The translations under genes were made by a program, and so were the position numbers. A DNA stretch of 64,000 nucleotides from CAYVVD01 sp964454975 (GTDB lineage Bacteria > Bacteroidota > Ignavibacteria > Kapaibacteriales > UBA2268), in the NCBI GenBank assembly GCA_964454975.1, contig CAYVVD010000013.1:1-64000 (forward strand), read 5' to 3'. Shown here piece by piece: positions 8,239 through 16,800 of this stretch (positions are counted from its first letter, which is position 1; every line of letters starts with the position of its first letter). A model generated the notes under the pieces. It was not told the origin of the DNA. It worked only from the letters and a program-made list of their open reading frames with translations, and ran no database searches.

Positions 8239-9529
8239 CGGGCTTTTTATCTTCCTTACTATTTAACTTTAGCCTTGCAAGCTCCAATTCATTGAATGAA
8301 TCCGGTGTTGAAAGATGGATTTCTTCATCCTTATTAAGCCCCTTTTCCACAATAACTTCATTTTCATTCATCAGGCCAAGCTTAACTTCCTGTTTGATAA
8401 TCCCAGAGCCATTCCGTTTATAGACAAAAGTGACTTTTTCCTCTTCCTTTTTGCCCTTGATTATTTCGGAATGGACAGCTTCGATTGGTATAAACAGCTT
8501 ATCTTTCACAGTAGCCACTAAAATTTCGTTGCTTGTAGTCATAGATGGAAGGAGCGTAGTATCTTTTTCATTAACTTTTATCTCAACTTCGAACACTTTG
8601 CTGTCAGAATTTCGCAATTGCTCGCCAATATTAGCCACCATAGTTACTTCACCCGTTAGCTTCTTATCAGGATCTGCATCCAACCCGATTTTTACTTTCT
8701 GCCCAGAATGGATTTTCTGAATATCAACTTCGTTGATATATGTTACAGATTTCATTGAAGTTAAGTCAGGCAATGTCGCTACTACAGGATCCCAGGAGCT
8801 TACAGTAGAGCCAACAGTTTTCTTCTTTCCATTCCATTCTTTGTCATAAATAACCATTCCTGGCGAGGACGCTTTAATTGTAAATTCTTTTAGAATATTC
8901 AGGTACATCTCGAGCTTTTGCTTCTCTTTTGACAGTTCTGTACTAACTTCTCTTAGTTTAGCAATTGATTGCTTTACTTTTGTCTTGTAGTTTTGTGTTT
9001 TTTGCTCATAAGAGCGCTGTTCTTTCTCGTAATTTATCTCTGCCTGCCTTATTATTGCCGGTGGTTCGAAAGCTGACTGCTCCATAAGAAGCTTTTTCTC
9101 TTCCATCGCATATTTAATATTTTCAATTTCATCCCTTGCATTAGAAAGTTCAAGTGTACTATCCAATTTTGCCTGTAAATACTGTGACTCAAATTTTTCA
9201 ACATTAAGCTGTGCTTCATTTATTTTATTGGTTATTTCGGATTTATCGAGTTCGGCTACTACATCTCCGGCTTTAATAATAGTCCCTTCTGGAACAAGTT
9301 TTTCGATCTTCATTTGCCAGATACCTGCTATCCTGGCATTCATTGGCCCGCGTATTTCAATGGAATTTTCGGCTTGTAGCTCGCCGGTGGTTGTAACTGT
9401 GGACTTAAATTCCCCGTAAGATGGTTTAATAATAATTTTTTCACCTTCGCTTTCTTCACCGGGGATAAGAAAAGCCAATGCAATTATAGCCAAAACCGGG
9501 ATTAGCAGCCAGATGAGTTTAAATTTCAT
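8231..9529 (-). CDS. Periplasmic adaptor (HlyD/MacA family)
   Basis: This 432-residue protein has one N-terminal membrane anchor (about 5-24), then a biotinyl-lipoyl-like half-motif, a long charged coiled-coil hairpin (about 105-215), the second lipoyl half and beta-barrel/membrane-proximal domains. This is the membrane-fusion-protein plan that bridges an ABC permease to TolC. It is the first gene of the adaptor-permease-TolC operon. The 175-base gap to divergent sucD would contain its promoter; I find only an imperfect AATATTTG (9552-9559, minus strand). The family is secure. Whether the system exports a macrolide, peptide or lipid is unknown. Confidence 0.88.
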   Translation of the reverse strand: MKFKLIWLLIPVLAIIALAFLIPGEESEGEKIIIKPSYGEFKSTVTTTGELQAENSIEIRGPMNARIAGIWQMKIEKLVPEGTIIKAGDVVAELDKSEITNKINEAQLNVEKFESQYLQAKLDSTLELSNARDEIENIKYAMEEKKLLMEQSAFEPPAIIRQAEINYEKEQRSYEQKTQNYKTKVKQSIAKLREVSTELSKEKQKLEMYLNILKEFTIKASSPGMVIYDKEWNGKKKTVGSTVSSWDPVVATLPDLTSMKSVTYINEVDIQKIHSGQKVKIGLDADPDKKLTGEVTMVANIGEQLRNSDSKVFEVEIKVNEKDTTLLPSMTTSNEILVATVKDKLFIPIEAVHSEIIKGKKEEEKVTFVYKRNGSGIIKQEVKLGLMNENEVIVEKGLNKDEEIHLSTPDSFNELELARLKLNSKEDKKPDA

Positions 9530-9716
9530 TACAGCGCCTGGAAAATAAGAGCAAATATTTTTTAATTACGCTTCTAAACATAATAAGTTACAATTTATAA
9601 ACTCCTAAGTTCAGCATCCAAAAAACTTTTCAATCAGGGATTTAATATTTATTTTTGTTCTCGTTTTCCTGTTCTTTCAGAAAAAATGAAATTCGTTTTA
9701 ATAATTGGGTATAATC

Positions 9717-10652
9717 ATGAGTATTCTCGTAAATAAGAAAACTAAGCTCCTGGTGCAGGGGATCACCGGTTCCGAAGGTACATTCCACACAATGCAGATG
9801 CTGGAATACGGGACTAATGTTGTTGCAGGCGTTACTCCCGGCAAAGGCGGTACTGAGTATTCCGGCAAGGGAGAAGCGAATTTTATCAGGCCTGTGCCTG
9901 TATATAATACTGTCAGGGATGCTACAGAAGCAACCGGTGCCAACGCTTCAGTTATTTTTGTACCTCCCCCATTTGCAGCAGACGCTATTCTTGAAGCAAT
10001 TGATGCTGAAATCGAATTGATTATTTGCATTACAGAAGGTATTCCTGCAAGAGATATGGTTAAAGTTAAGGCGGCACTGGATAACTCGAAATCCAGGCTT
10101 GTTGGCCCGAACTGCCCTGGTGTTATTACACCTGGCGAAGCAAAAATCGGTATTATGCCCGGATTTATTCATAAAAAGGGTAAAGTTGGCGTTGTATCTC
10201 GTTCAGGCACTTTGACATATGAAGCAGTTAAGCAGTTGACAGATAATAATTTGGGCCAGTCAACCTGTATCGGAATCGGAGGCGACCCAATTATCGGCAC
10301 CCAGTTTATTGATGCGGTGAAGTTATTTAATGAAGACCCCAAAACCGAAGCAATTCTGATGATTGGTGAGATTGGCGGTAACGCTGAAGAAACTGTTGCA
10401 GAATTCATCAAAAGAAATGTTAAGAAACCGGTTGTCGGGTTTATTGCCGGCAGAACAGCGCCTCCCGGCAGAAGGATGGGACATGCAGGCGCTATTATTT
10501 CAGGTGGTAAGGGCACAGCCGAAGATAAAATCAATGCTTTAAAAGATGCAGGTATCTTTGTTGTTGAATCTCCCGGTGATATTGGTTCAACAGTTAAAGA
10601 TGTTCTCTCGAAATGGGTAAAGCAAAAACCAAAAAGAAAAAGGACTGCATAA
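9717..10652 (+). CDS. sucD: Succinyl-CoA synthetase alpha subunit
   Basis: SucD forms succinate from succinyl-CoA with nucleotide phosphorylation in the TCA cycle. The start is placed at ATG 9717 (MSILVNKKTK), which matches the family N-terminus, rather than an upstream TTG at 9705. The Rossmann CoA-binding domain has Q-G-I-T-G-S-E-G near residue 14. The active phosphohistidine is His256 in R-R-M-G-H-A-G-A. The protein is 311 residues with a Lys/Arg-rich C-terminal tail. The beta subunit sucC is not adjacent, and no gene for it occurs in this window. A weak stem-loop follows at 10682-10706. Confidence 0.95.
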   Translation: MSILVNKKTKLLVQGITGSEGTFHTMQMLEYGTNVVAGVTPGKGGTEYSGKGEANFIRPVPVYNTVRDATEATGANASVIFVPPPFAADAILEAIDAEIELIICITEGIPARDMVKVKAALDNSKSRLVGPNCPGVITPGEAKIGIMPGFIHKKGKVGVVSRSGTLTYEAVKQLTDNNLGQSTCIGIGGDPIIGTQFIDAVKLFNEDPKTEAILMIGEIGGNAEETVAEFIKRNVKKPVVGFIAGRTAPPGRRMGHAGAIISGGKGTAEDKINALKDAGIFVVESPGDIGSTVKDVLSKWVKQKPKRKRTA

Positions 10653-10681
10653 ACTACCCGCAAGTAATTGAATTATAATGG

Positions 10682-10710
10682 CTTAGTCTAATACAACCTG
10701 ACTAAGTTTA
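10682..10710 (+). terminator. Weak possible terminator after sucD
   Basis: A perfect 7-bp stem (cttagtc / gactaag) with an 11-base loop is followed by a short, interrupted T-run. It sits between sucD and ndk. The poor T-tract makes it a weak candidate. Confidence 0.3.
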
Positions 10711-10773
10711 TTCTAAACTGTTTTTTATTTGAGACGAAATAGCAATTAATGTTTCATTGTATTAGGTAAGGAC

Positions 10774-11199
10774 ATGTCGAATCGTACTTTGGCAATAATA
10801 AAGCCGGATGCTGTCGGTAAAAATGTAATCGGCGAGATTGTATCTAAGATTACCCAGGCAGGTTTCAAAGTGATAGGATTGAAATTAACACGAATTTCCA
10901 AACAGCAAGCAGGTGTATTTTACGAGGTTCATAAGGAAAGACCTTTTTACGGAGAGCTTATTGACTACATGGTCAGCGGGCCAATTGTACCGATTGCTCT
11001 TGAAAAAGAAAATGCTGTTGAAGATTTTCGTAAACTGATTGGTTCTACTGACCCGACTCAGGCCGATGAAGGAACAATCAGGAAACTCTATGGCGAATCT
11101 AAAGCAATAAATGCTATTCATGGTTCAGATTCAGACGAGAATGCAACCAAAGAAATAGCCTTTTTCTTCAGCGCTTCAGAAATTGTTGCCAACTTATAA
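10774..11199 (+). CDS. ndk: Nucleoside diphosphate kinase
   Basis: A 141-residue Ndk that equalises nucleoside triphosphate pools by a ping-pong phosphohistidine mechanism. The active-site His116 lies in N-A-I-H-G-S-D. The start T-L-A-I-I-K-P-D-A-V and the E-R-P-F-Y-G and R-K-L-Y-G-E motifs are canonical. ATG at 10774 is preceded by a purine-rich taggtaagg. It follows sucD by 121 bases and ends at a clear terminator (11214-11252). Confidence 0.96.
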   Translation: MSNRTLAIIKPDAVGKNVIGEIVSKITQAGFKVIGLKLTRISKQQAGVFYEVHKERPFYGELIDYMVSGPIVPIALEKENAVEDFRKLIGSTDPTQADEGTIRKLYGESKAINAIHGSDSDENATKEIAFFFSASEIVANL

Positions 11200-11213
11200 T
11201 TTTTGATTTTTCA

Positions 11214-11252
11214 TAAGGCTGTCCTTTCCTCTTGAAGCGACAGTCTTTTTTG
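11214..11252 (+). terminator. Rho-independent terminator of ndk
   Basis: aggctgtc (11215-11222) pairs with gacagtct (11240-11247) through eight base pairs including one G-T wobble. A run of T follows. It lies 15 bases after the ndk stop and immediately before the Nudix start codon. Confidence 0.65.
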
Positions 11253-11255
11253 TTT

Positions 11256-11786
11256 ATGCTTCAAAAGCTGGAAATAATTAGAAAAGAAGTCTTCCATAGA
11301 AATCCATACTGGGATTACAGGAAGGACAGGTACATCAAACCGGATGGCAGCGAAGGTGATTATTATTACGCTTCAACTCCCGGTTCTGTATTCATTGTAC
11401 CTAAATTAGATGTTGACACGTATATACTTATCAAGCAGTTTCGTGTTCTTAATAACAAAGAAAGTATTGAGTTCCCGGGGGGTGGTATCAAAAAAGGAAC
11501 CACACCGGAAGAATCAGCTCTCGATGAGTTGCGCGAAGAAACAGGCTATACATGCAAAAAACTTGATTTGCTTGGCAGGCATAATCCCTGCAATGGCCTG
11601 GTTGATGAAATCTGCAATGTCTATATTGCAAATGAATTGAAGTATATAGGTGAAAAGCCTGATCCAAGCGAAGCATTTGAAATGCTTAAACTTAGTAAGC
11701 CAGAGATAAATCAATATATTAGAGAGGGAAGAATATGGGACGGAATGACAATGGCAGCATGGTGCTTATACATTTTAAAAGATTGA
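11256..11786 (+). CDS. Nudix hydrolase, ADP-ribose pyrophosphatase-like
   Basis: This 176-residue Nudix protein resembles ADP-ribose/NDP-sugar pyrophosphatases in length and in the strand E-F-P-G-G-G before the Nudix helix. The Nudix box has the metal-binding core E-L-R-E-E-T-G-Y. However, the consensus GX5EX7REUXEEXGU is altered at two places: the first Glu is Thr (K-K-G-T) and the Arg before E-L is Asp. The start is set at ATG 11256, because an upstream TTG at 11232 lies inside the ndk terminator stem-loop. It overlaps the next gene by 28 bases, so the two are probably co-transcribed. The substrate is unknown. Confidence 0.82.
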   Translation: MLQKLEIIRKEVFHRNPYWDYRKDRYIKPDGSEGDYYYASTPGSVFIVPKLDVDTYILIKQFRVLNNKESIEFPGGGIKKGTTPEESALDELREETGYTCKKLDLLGRHNPCNGLVDEICNVYIANELKYIGEKPDPSEAFEMLKLSKPEINQYIREGRIWDGMTMAAWCLYILKD

Positions 11787-12763
11787 TATTTATATTCTTA
11801 TTCATATTCTCCGCACCTGTAATTTACTCCCAGGAAGAAGCAATTACCGGGATAGACAATAAGGAAAAGGATACTTCAAAGGTACTCAGGTATGTAATAA
11901 AAGGCAAATACCCTTTTAAGGTTTATAATAGATGCAGGTCAACTGAAGACACTAAGGTAACAAGGTACCTGCCTGATGGAAGTAAACAGGAATACAAACG
12001 CACAGGAACATATTGGTATACAATTTACTCTCCGAATGAAGAAGTAGACGGTATTTCGGAAGTAACTGTTACAGTAGATTCTGTTGAATACATTTTTGAG
12101 CAAGACGGTAAAACGGTTATCAATAAAACCGACCCTGTTGAATTCCCAACATTAACTCCGGATTTTGAAAGATGGGACATCCCGGAAAGCAAAGTATTTA
12201 ATTTTACATATTCACCATATGGGGAAGTTATAGAAGTAAGAAGCAATATGCTTAATGAAAAAAGAGCAACTATTACTGACGAAGTCAGAGGAATCAGGGA
12301 TCCTTACAGGAAAGAATTGTGGCTCAGAGGACTATCGGATAACAACATGATTCATAACTTCGACGCAATAAAAAACACACTGCCTGATGTTCCTGTGCCA
12401 ATTGATTCAACATGGTTTACAACTCTCTACACTCAGCTTGACGGCGTGGCATTCAAAGGCGATGCAAGCTGCAAGCTGGAATCTTTCAAAGATGGTACAT
12501 TTACAATTATTACAAATCTCGACAGCCTCATAGCCGTAAACGAGCCGGTAATTCTTAATGGAATCAAAGGCAAGTTCTTTGAGCTTGAAAACAGTAGTTT
12601 TAATGGCACATATAAATTACTTATTAATCCGGGCGGCAAGGTGGATTACGGCGAGCTTAATGCCAAGGCAATACTTGAGTTGATTACAGGTAACCAGACA
12701 TTCAAACAGGAAATAGAAGTTACTCACGTCTGGGAGCTTGTTAACAGGTACTATTTTAAGTAA
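11759..12763 (+). CDS. Secreted protein of unknown function
   Basis: I do not recognise this 334-residue protein. With the start at ATG 11759 it has a clear signal peptide (FKRLIFIFLFIFSAPVIYS), and the mature protein begins near Gln-Glu-Glu. It is beta-rich, with alternating T/V/E patterns, one mature-region Cys near the start and one near the middle, and no membrane segment after the signal. I infer a periplasmic or outer-membrane-associated protein. It starts within the Nudix gene and ends three bases before lipB, so all three form a tight operon. Similar beta-rich secreted proteins of unknown role are common in FCB bacteria. Confidence 0.7.
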   Translation: MVLIHFKRLIFIFLFIFSAPVIYSQEEAITGIDNKEKDTSKVLRYVIKGKYPFKVYNRCRSTEDTKVTRYLPDGSKQEYKRTGTYWYTIYSPNEEVDGISEVTVTVDSVEYIFEQDGKTVINKTDPVEFPTLTPDFERWDIPESKVFNFTYSPYGEVIEVRSNMLNEKRATITDEVRGIRDPYRKELWLRGLSDNNMIHNFDAIKNTLPDVPVPIDSTWFTTLYTQLDGVAFKGDASCKLESFKDGTFTIITNLDSLIAVNEPVILNGIKGKFFELENSSFNGTYKLLINPGGKVDYGELNAKAILELITGNQTFKQEIEVTHVWELVNRYYFK

Positions 12764-12766
12764 AAT

Positions 12767-13402
12767 ATGGCAAAAATAGAAGTCCAGGACTGGGGTCTAA
12801 TAGATTACAACGAAGCGTGGGGCAGGCAAAAAGAACTTGTCAGGGAAATTCAGAAAAAGAGAAACAGGAATGTTCTTGTTTTCTGCGAACATCCCACGGT
12901 GATAACTCTCGGCAAAAACGGCCATGAATCTAATATCTTAATCAAAACTGATTTCCTTGAGAAAATCGGAGTCAGGATTGTAAAAAATGACCGTGGCGGA
13001 GACGTAACCCTGCACAACCCGGGCCAACTGGTTGGATACCCTATATTCAATCTATTGGAAATGAAGCAGGACCTCCACTGGTTCCTTCGTGAGATAGAAT
13101 CCGCAATAATTGATACCTTAGGGAGTTTTGGGATTAAATCGGCAATGGTTGATGGCCTTACAGGTGTGTGGGTAGAGAACAGGCGAAAGGTATGTGCTAT
13201 GGGATTTCATTGCTCCCGATGGGTCACTTCCCACGGATTTGCTTTAAATGTTAATAACAATTTACACGAATTCGATTATATTGTGCCCTGCGGAATTGAC
13301 AACAAAGAAGTAACTTCAATAAGCCGCGAAACTGGCATAGAAGTTGATTTAAATTATCTGAAGAAAGTTTGTTCCGAGTTCTTTATAAACAGGTTTAGAT
13401 AG
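12767..13402 (+). CDS. lipB: Octanoyltransferase (lipoate biosynthesis)
   Basis: LipB moves octanoyl from acyl carrier protein to lipoyl-domain lysines, the first step of lipoate assembly. The 211-residue protein has D-R-G-G-D-V-T-L-H near 75-83, the catalytic Lys141 in R-R-K-V-C-A-M-G, S-R-W-V-T-S-H-G-F-A-L-N-V, and the acyl-thioester Cys175 in V-P-C-G-I. The usual H-G-P-G-Q reads H-N-P-G-Q here, a mild substitution. It follows the preceding gene by three bases and is the last gene before tRNA-Gly. lipA is not in the window. Confidence 0.94.
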   Translation: MAKIEVQDWGLIDYNEAWGRQKELVREIQKKRNRNVLVFCEHPTVITLGKNGHESNILIKTDFLEKIGVRIVKNDRGGDVTLHNPGQLVGYPIFNLLEMKQDLHWFLREIESAIIDTLGSFGIKSAMVDGLTGVWVENRRKVCAMGFHCSRWVTSHGFALNVNNNLHEFDYIVPCGIDNKEVTSISRETGIEVDLNYLKKVCSEFFINRFR

Positions 13403-13411
13403 GAATTTTTA

Positions 13412-13443
13412 TTTGCAAGAAAGCGTAAAATAATCTATCTTTG
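13412..13443 (+). promoter_or_regulatory. Bacteroidota-type promoter for tRNA-Gly
   Basis: TTTG at 13412-13415 and TATCTTTG at 13436-13443 are separated by exactly 20 bases. This matches the -33/-7 consensus TTTG-N19-21-TAnnTTTG of the Bacteroidota primary sigma factor. It ends 17 bases before the tRNA 5' end. Confidence 0.8.
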
Positions 13444-13460
13444 GGATACTCTCTTTACAA

Positions 13461-13532
13461 GCGGGAATAGCTCAGTGGTAGAGCACAACCTTGCCAAGGT
13501 TGGGGTCGCGAGTTCGAATCTCGTTTCCCGCT
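13461..13532 (+). tRNA. tRNA-Gly (anticodon GCC)
   Basis: A full cloverleaf is visible. The acceptor stem is gcgggaa/ttcccgc with discriminator T, the D arm is agctcagtggtagagca, the anticodon loop is ttgccaa giving GCC, and the T arm is ggttcgaatc-like (gagttcgaatctc). CCA is not encoded. Confidence 0.96.
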
Positions 13533-13568
13533 CGACGACATAAAGTCGTTACTTCCTCTTTATGCTGC

Positions 13569-13612
13569 ATGCCTTGCCGTCAAGTCCCCCCGATGGCGAG
13601 GCATTTTTTTTG
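13569..13612 (+). terminator. Terminator of tRNA-Gly
   Basis: atgccttgccgtc pairs with gatggcgaggcat across 13 positions with two non-Watson-Crick pairs. It is followed at once by eight T residues. Confidence 0.75.
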
Positions 13613-13852
13613 GTTTCCTGTAGTTTCCAATAAAAAATCAAAATAACGTCATATTTAATATTGTAACCAATTTGCTTGTATTGTGTTTGAATCTATGACA
13701 CAATAGTTGTTTTTGTAATTACAGCTTGTTTAATATCATGGTCTGCCTATAGAGCGCCTTTCTACCACAATAAGTTTTTTCTAAATAGCGTCTGGAATTT
13801 AGATACTTTACTATTGCCAATTAGTATATTGAAATTCAAACGGTAGATCAGG
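13613..13852. other. AT-rich intergenic region upstream of porU
   Basis: Together with the terminator this makes a 320-base gap without a gene. It is AT-rich with no open frame of note. It should contain the porU promoter, but I find no exact TTTG-N20-TAnnTTTG pair. Confidence 0.5.
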
Positions 13853-16800
13853 ATGTTAAAAATAAAACAGTTCTCTATAATCACATTTGCGCTTATTTTC
13901 ATTTCGAGCGCAACCAGCTTATACTCTCACAATGGTTTACGTGTTCTTGAATCGAATACAAATCGCCTTGTTGTTGAATTTATCCCACAGTTTGATGGAT
14001 TTTATAAAGTAGGCCCGGATAACGGTGACGAACTTTTATATCCCCTTATTAAAGATGCATATCCTTTAGAATCTAATCCGGGAACCCCGTTAGAGTTTGT
14101 GGTTTCTGAGATGATTTCTGTTCCTTCCGAAAAAGGTTTCTTCGTTGAAAGCATTGAAATGAGTGGATTCAGGACTTTCCCGGGCACTATAGCACCCCAG
14201 CCACTTTATGTAGATGTTGACGAAGTACCGGAAGAAATTTGGTCAAGGGACTTATTTGCCTATGCAGAATTTAAGAAATCCGAATATGTTTCAGTTGAAT
14301 ATTCAGGTTTATCGAGGAACAGGCATCTTGCCAAATTGCAACTTTTAGCGGCAAGTTACGACAGCCAGAGCAATTCAATTATTATTCCCGAGAGTATATT
14401 AGTTAAAATAAGGTTTTCCGGGAAATTGAATAATTATAGCAACCGTGATGAATTTGGCCTGGCGGCAACACTCAACCATACTGTCGGCTTAAACTGGGTT
14501 ACGGAATCCATAAGCAGCGCAATCAGCAAAAAGCAAGAGAACAATATACAAACCGCTGAAGATTTAAGCAGCGGGAACTGGGTGAAAATAAAAATTGGAA
14601 ACGAAGGCGTTTACAGGATTGATGCCGCTATGCTTTCAAATCTTGGATTGACACTTTCCTCTGAAGATGTTGAATCGGTTAAAATCTTTGGTAATGGCGG
14701 CAGAATGCTCAGTGAGAATGTTGATGATGCCCCGAGCAATTCGATGAATGAACTACCTGTGATTGTTAATAAGAATGGCGATGGCTCCCTCAATTCAATC
14801 ATTTTTTATGCAGCAGCAGCCGATGGATTTGAATACGAAGAAGGTGAATTCAAGCATTACATTAATTATTATAGTGAAAATAACTATTATATGCTGACTT
14901 GGGGCGGACGCAAGGGACTTAGAGCCGAAGAAGCTATAATTCCGACAGAGCCTGCATCTAATTCGCCAAGTACATATATCCACAGAATATTTTATGAAGA
15001 AGAATTATTCAGCCCATTCCCTAATGGCGCCGGCAGGCAGTTCTTCGGCAGAACATTTTTCAATGTTGATGATGATTTTATCCGTAAGCTTGAAAACCTC
15101 GACAGGAGCGACTCAGTCAAATTCAGGTTCTCAGTTGCTCACAGCACTCCGAAAGAAGCTGAATTTATCGTATCCCAATCTTCAAAGGAAATTGACAGGA
15201 TTTCGATGCTCCCGAGCAGTGGTAACTACCAGGTTGCACAGAGAAATACTTCTACTGCGGTTATTGCAGCGAATGATATACCATCGGACAACAGGTTGGC
15301 ATTAAAGTTTGATTACCAAATATTTGACCCGTCGGTATCGGGAACCGGTTATTTTGACTATTACGAAGTTCATTATCCAAGGTCATTTGTAGCCCTTGGT
15401 AATGAGATAGGATTTTTCTCGCACGAGGGAATGCAGGGAGTAACTGAGTATCGAATAAACAATTTCAATGGGAAAATCTATGGATTTGAAGTTACGAATC
15501 CCGGTAAACCAGAATTGATAAAAAATCTTGAAAATTCTATTGCATCCTTATTTTATTTCAAAACAGAGCTTGGAGAATCCCCCAGGAGGTTCTTTATTTC
15601 TTCAAATCTAAAAACTCCATCACTCCAAAAGACAAATTTTGTAAATCTCAGGACAGAAAATTTAGATTCAGATGTAATCGTTATAGCTCATAGCAATTTC
15701 ATTGAATCAGCAAATAACTTCAAAGAATACAGGGAAGGGAACAGCGGGCTAAAGGTCAGCGTTGTGGATGCAGAGCATATTTACAATGAGTTTAATGCAG
15801 GCCTGCCCGATGTTACTGCAATCCGGGATTATCTTGCTCATGCGTATGATAACTGGTTAAGAAAACCCAAATATATAATTCTATGGGGCGACGGGCACTT
15901 TGATTACAAAAATTTATTGACCGACAATCCTGTATTCATACCTCCCTGGGAATCTGAAGATGATACGGATGTGTTTTCACACACGGAAACTACAACAACA
16001 GATGATTACTATGCAAGAGTAAAAGGCGACGACAACCTTATAGATATTTCGATAGCGAGAATACCGTTGCTCAGCAACAGAGATGGCCTGGTGTTCCTGG
16101 AAAAGCTCAAACAGTATGAAAACAATTCTGACCCCGGCCTTTGGCGTACTTTTATAACACTCGTCGCAGATGATGGCCCAACTTCGAGGAACGAGAATGA
16201 AGGTTCATTGCATACAAACCAGTCCGAAAGTCTTGCTGTTTCGAAAATTCCGGATGAGATGCAAATCAATAAAATTTACTTAGTAGAATACCCAACAGAC
16301 TATATCCCGAACGGCAGAAGAAAACCACGTGCAACCAGCGAACTTATAACTTCCGTAAATACGACCGGAAATCTCTTGCTCAACTGGATCGGGCACGGCA
16401 ATCCGACCGTCTGGTCACACGAGCAGGTGTTTAACATGGAAACTACACTTCCTCAGTTAATAAATTGGGATAAAATGTTCTTCCTGACTGCTGCTACATG
16501 CGATTTTGGCAGGTTCGACAAAGTTGACGGCCAAAGCGGCGCAGAAGAGATGTTCTTAAGTGAGTCCGGTGGTGCTATAGGAGTATTTTCCGCTGCAAGA
16601 GTGGTTTATTCACATCAAAATTCCCAGATTAACCAGGAATTTTACGAAAATCTCTTTAAACGCGACTCAAATACTGGCAGGTACCCGCGCCTGGGCGATG
16701 TGATGTTTGCCGTAAAACAAAAATTCTATCTTAAGAACGACCAGAAATTTTTCATGCTTGGCGATCCTACTATGCGCCTGCTTACGCCCGAAAAAATAGT

